A model generated the notes under the pieces. That model ran no database searches, was not told the origin of the DNA, and saw only the letters and a list, made by a program, of their open reading frames with translations. From positions 62,001 through 126,000 of the forward strand of contig JAFUAF010000037.1 in NCBI GenBank assembly GCA_017460805.1: a DNA stretch of 64,000 nucleotides, read 5' to 3'. A program made the position numbers and the translations under genes. This document shows, in pieces, positions 62,391 through 64,000 of this stretch. Source of the stretch: Bacillota bacterium. Its GTDB lineage: Bacteria; Bacillota; Clostridia; Lachnospirales; CAG-274. Each line of letters begins with the position of its first letter. The first letter of the stretch is position 1.

Positions 62391-63164
62391 ATGGCGGTGA
62401 CAAAGGTCGAAATATGCGGTGTCAATACGGGCAAACTTCCCGTGTTGAAAGAAAGCGAAAAAGAAGAATTGTTCAAGCGTGTCAAACAGGGTGATTTGCA
62501 GGCCAGACAGGATTATATATACGGAAATTTAAGACTGGTTTTAAGCGTGATACAGCGCTTTAACAACCGCGGCGAAAATATAGACGATATATTTCAGGTC
62601 GGATGTATAGGACTTATAAAGGCGATAGATAATTTTGATACCTCACATGGTGTCAAATTCTCGACTTATGCGGTGCCCATGATAATCGGAGAGGTAAGAC
62701 GGTATCTGCGTGACTACAGTGCTATACGCGTAAGCCGTTCATTAAGGGATACGGCGTATAAAGCTTTGCAGGCAAAGGAGAAACTTACTGCCGCCAACAA
62801 CAAAGAACCCGATGTTGAAGAAATAGCCAAGGAGCTTAATTTATCAAAACAGGATGTTGTTTTTGCGGTCGAGGCGATACAAACTCCCGTGTCACTTTTT
62901 GAGCCTGTGTACCATGACGGAACGGATGCGATCTTTGTAATGGATCAGATAGGCGACGAGAAAAACAGTGATGAAGTGTGGCTTGAAAATCTTGCACTTA
63001 AAGAGGCAATGGAAAAATTGAGCGAGAGGGAACGCTATATTATAAAACTAAGGTTTTTTAAGGGTAAAACACAAATGGAGGTAGCAGATGAGATAGGCAT
63101 TTCTCAGGCGCAGGTCAGCCGTCTTGAAAAGGGTGCCTTAAAAAATATGAGAAAGTATGTGTAG
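62391..63164 (+). CDS. sigG: RNA polymerase sporulation sigma factor SigG
   Basis: Directs late forespore genes. 257 residues. The N-terminal KVEICGVNTGKLPVLK is diagnostic for SigG; region 2 includes NLRLVLSVIQRFNNRGENIDD and KFSTYAVPMIIGEVRRYLRD, region 4 ends GKTQMEVADEIGISQAQVSRLEK. AGGAGATGAGG lies before ATG 62391; an upstream in-frame ATG at 62319 is rejected. spoIIGA and sigE, its usual Bacillus neighbours, are not beside it here. Confidence 0.95.
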   Translation: MAVTKVEICGVNTGKLPVLKESEKEELFKRVKQGDLQARQDYIYGNLRLVLSVIQRFNNRGENIDDIFQVGCIGLIKAIDNFDTSHGVKFSTYAVPMIIGEVRRYLRDYSAIRVSRSLRDTAYKALQAKEKLTAANNKEPDVEEIAKELNLSKQDVVFAVEAIQTPVSLFEPVYHDGTDAIFVMDQIGDEKNSDEVWLENLALKEAMEKLSERERYIIKLRFFKGKTQMEVADEIGISQAQVSRLEKGALKNMRKYV

Positions 63165-63173
63165 GGTGATAGT

Positions 63174-64000
63174 ATGAAACTGATAAGGGACAGGGTAAAT
63201 CTTTATGTGGAACAAAACGATAAGTTCAAGGGGTTTTATCTTTGCATCTGCCTGCATCAGCCGCTCAAGGAGGAGACCGTGACCAAAAACCGCCTTTTGT
63301 CGCTGGTGCTTGGCTGTGCGTGTGAAAAATACAAAACTCAGACAAGTTTAAATACCGCACTTGCGGAATGTGACGGGGCGCAGTTAAGGATAGAATCCGT
63401 AAAAAAGGGCGACAGGATAATTCTTCAACTGCTTATCGCCGCACCGAAAGGGAGCGAAGAAGAGCAGTTCAGGCTTTTGAGCGAGGTAGTGAACAAGCCT
63501 TATCTTAAAGCGGATGATTTTGCCGTTTCACGAAAAAAGCATCTTAAAAATCTTATTGAAAACAAAATAGCCGATAAAAAGCATTATGCACTGGACAGGT
63601 GTATAGAGCTGATGTTTGAAAAAACGGGTTTCGGTATAGACGGTGACGGTATATTGGGCGATCTTTGCGGAATAAAAGACTTGTACGGTTATTATCGTTC
63701 CCTTTTTGAAAATTCAAAGATAGATGTATTTGTGCTTGGCAATATGAGTCCCGAAAGGGCTGAGGAATTGTTCAATAAGTATTTTCCCGAGATGAAAAGT
63801 ATAGAAATAAAGTCGGGTAAAGCCGCAGCATCGGAGTATAAAAAAGTTATAGAGCGCACGGAGGGCGACAGGGCAAAGCTTTGCATAGGTGTCGATATGG
63901 GCGAGGGCAGCCGGTTTGAAAAAATGGTGTTCAACGAATTTTTCGGTGTGGGAGGTTCGTCCAGGCTGTTTGAAAAGGTCCGAGAGGAAAACGGTCTTTG
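63174..64000 (+). CDS. M16 peptidase-like protein YmfF, truncated by window end
   Basis: 275 codons are open from ATG 63174 to the edge. The N-terminal M16 fold is recognisable (LCICLHQPLKEE, KKHYALDRCIELMF, DVFVLGNMSPERAEELF). The zinc motif HxxEH is not in the expected N-terminal place, as in the non-catalytic YmfF half of YmfF/YmfH pairs, which are linked by annotation to EF-P modification. It begins 9 nt after sigG and may be cotranscribed. The partner would lie beyond the window. Confidence 0.8.
   Translation, partial: MKLIRDRVNLYVEQNDKFKGFYLCICLHQPLKEETVTKNRLLSLVLGCACEKYKTQTSLNTALAECDGAQLRIESVKKGDRIILQLLIAAPKGSEEEQFRLLSEVVNKPYLKADDFAVSRKKHLKNLIENKIADKKHYALDRCIELMFEKTGFGIDGDGILGDLCGIKDLYGYYRSLFENSKIDVFVLGNMSPERAEELFNKYFPEMKSIEIKSGKAAASEYKKVIERTEGDRAKLCIGVDMGEGSRFEKMVFNEFFGVGGSSRLFEKVREENGL

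Noticed and set aside
1-64000. CRISPR array or rRNA operon
   Set aside because: No regularly spaced repeats or rRNA sequence were seen.

Overview
The window is a chromosomal segment of a spore-forming member of the Clostridia (Bacillota). The evidence is a sigG gene, a Rex repressor, two T-box leaders, the indirect Asn-tRNA route (non-discriminating AspS with GatCAB), a YabE-type 3D-domain protein, rho-independent terminators after most operons and sigma-A promoters with 17-nt spacers. A gut Oscillospiraceae/Lachnospiraceae-like host is plausible, but I cannot place it further.

Layout. 1-3.3 kb: end of an unidentified gene, then def, fmt, a membrane Zn-peptidase and rex. 3.35-6.6 kb: a glycan cluster (Wzy-like ligase/polymerase, phosphoglycosyl transferase, SDR epimerase). 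6.6-9.9 kb: transketolase, an HD phosphohydrolase and a membrane-anchored protein. 9.9-14.9 kb: T-box, aspS, gatC, gatA, gatB. 15-17.7 kb: small unknown genes, a palindromic repeat, then T-box and tyrS. 17.9-20.3 kb: a broken 5' half of tRNA-Leu, an intact tRNA-Leu(TAG), tatD and a YabE-like protein. 20.8-24.2 kb: a carbohydrate ABC importer without its own ATPase. 24.2-26.1 kb (minus strand): an rRNA pseudouridine synthase and a transglutaminase-like lipoprotein. 26.2-32 kb: radA, a SEC-C protein, the Sua5-type tRNA enzyme, rpiB, upp and a TagO/WecA-like transferase. 32-35.5 kb: nadB, then a minus-strand membrane cluster. 35.7-39.4 kb: secA and prfB.

39.6-45.8 kb is a compact export module: ABC-2 permease, ATPase, and one 1547-residue protein that appears to join cell-wall-type repeats, a GT4 glycosyltransferase, a GT2 glycosyltransferase and a polysaccharide pyruvyl transferase. 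Its stop codon lies within the -35 box of the rplM-rpsI promoter.

46.85-51.87 kb is a 5.0-kb AT-rich integrative element inserted at the 3' end of rpsI. It is bounded by a 14-bp near-identical repeat (13/14) that keeps the last codons of rpsI. It carries a tyrosine integrase, an XRE repressor with two operators, a 56-residue excisionase-like gene, a winged-helix replication-type protein, a small-terminase-like HTH protein and several small unknown proteins, three of which look related. The likely native rpsI terminator is stranded on the far side, and a long hairpin inside the element seems to replace it.

52.1-55.4 kb: a WG-repeat lipoprotein and membrane proteins, one with a frameshift. 55.5-57.3 kb: tilS and hpt. 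57.3-62.2 kb: two large GT-C-like membrane proteins around a DPM-like GT2. 62.3-64 kb: sigG and the start of a YmfF-like M16 peptidase homologue cut by the window edge.

The observations I would check first are the rpsI-targeting mini-element and its replacement terminator, the multi-enzyme glycan protein, and the tRNA-Leu half duplication. All functional calls rest on reading the translated sequences; no database search was run.
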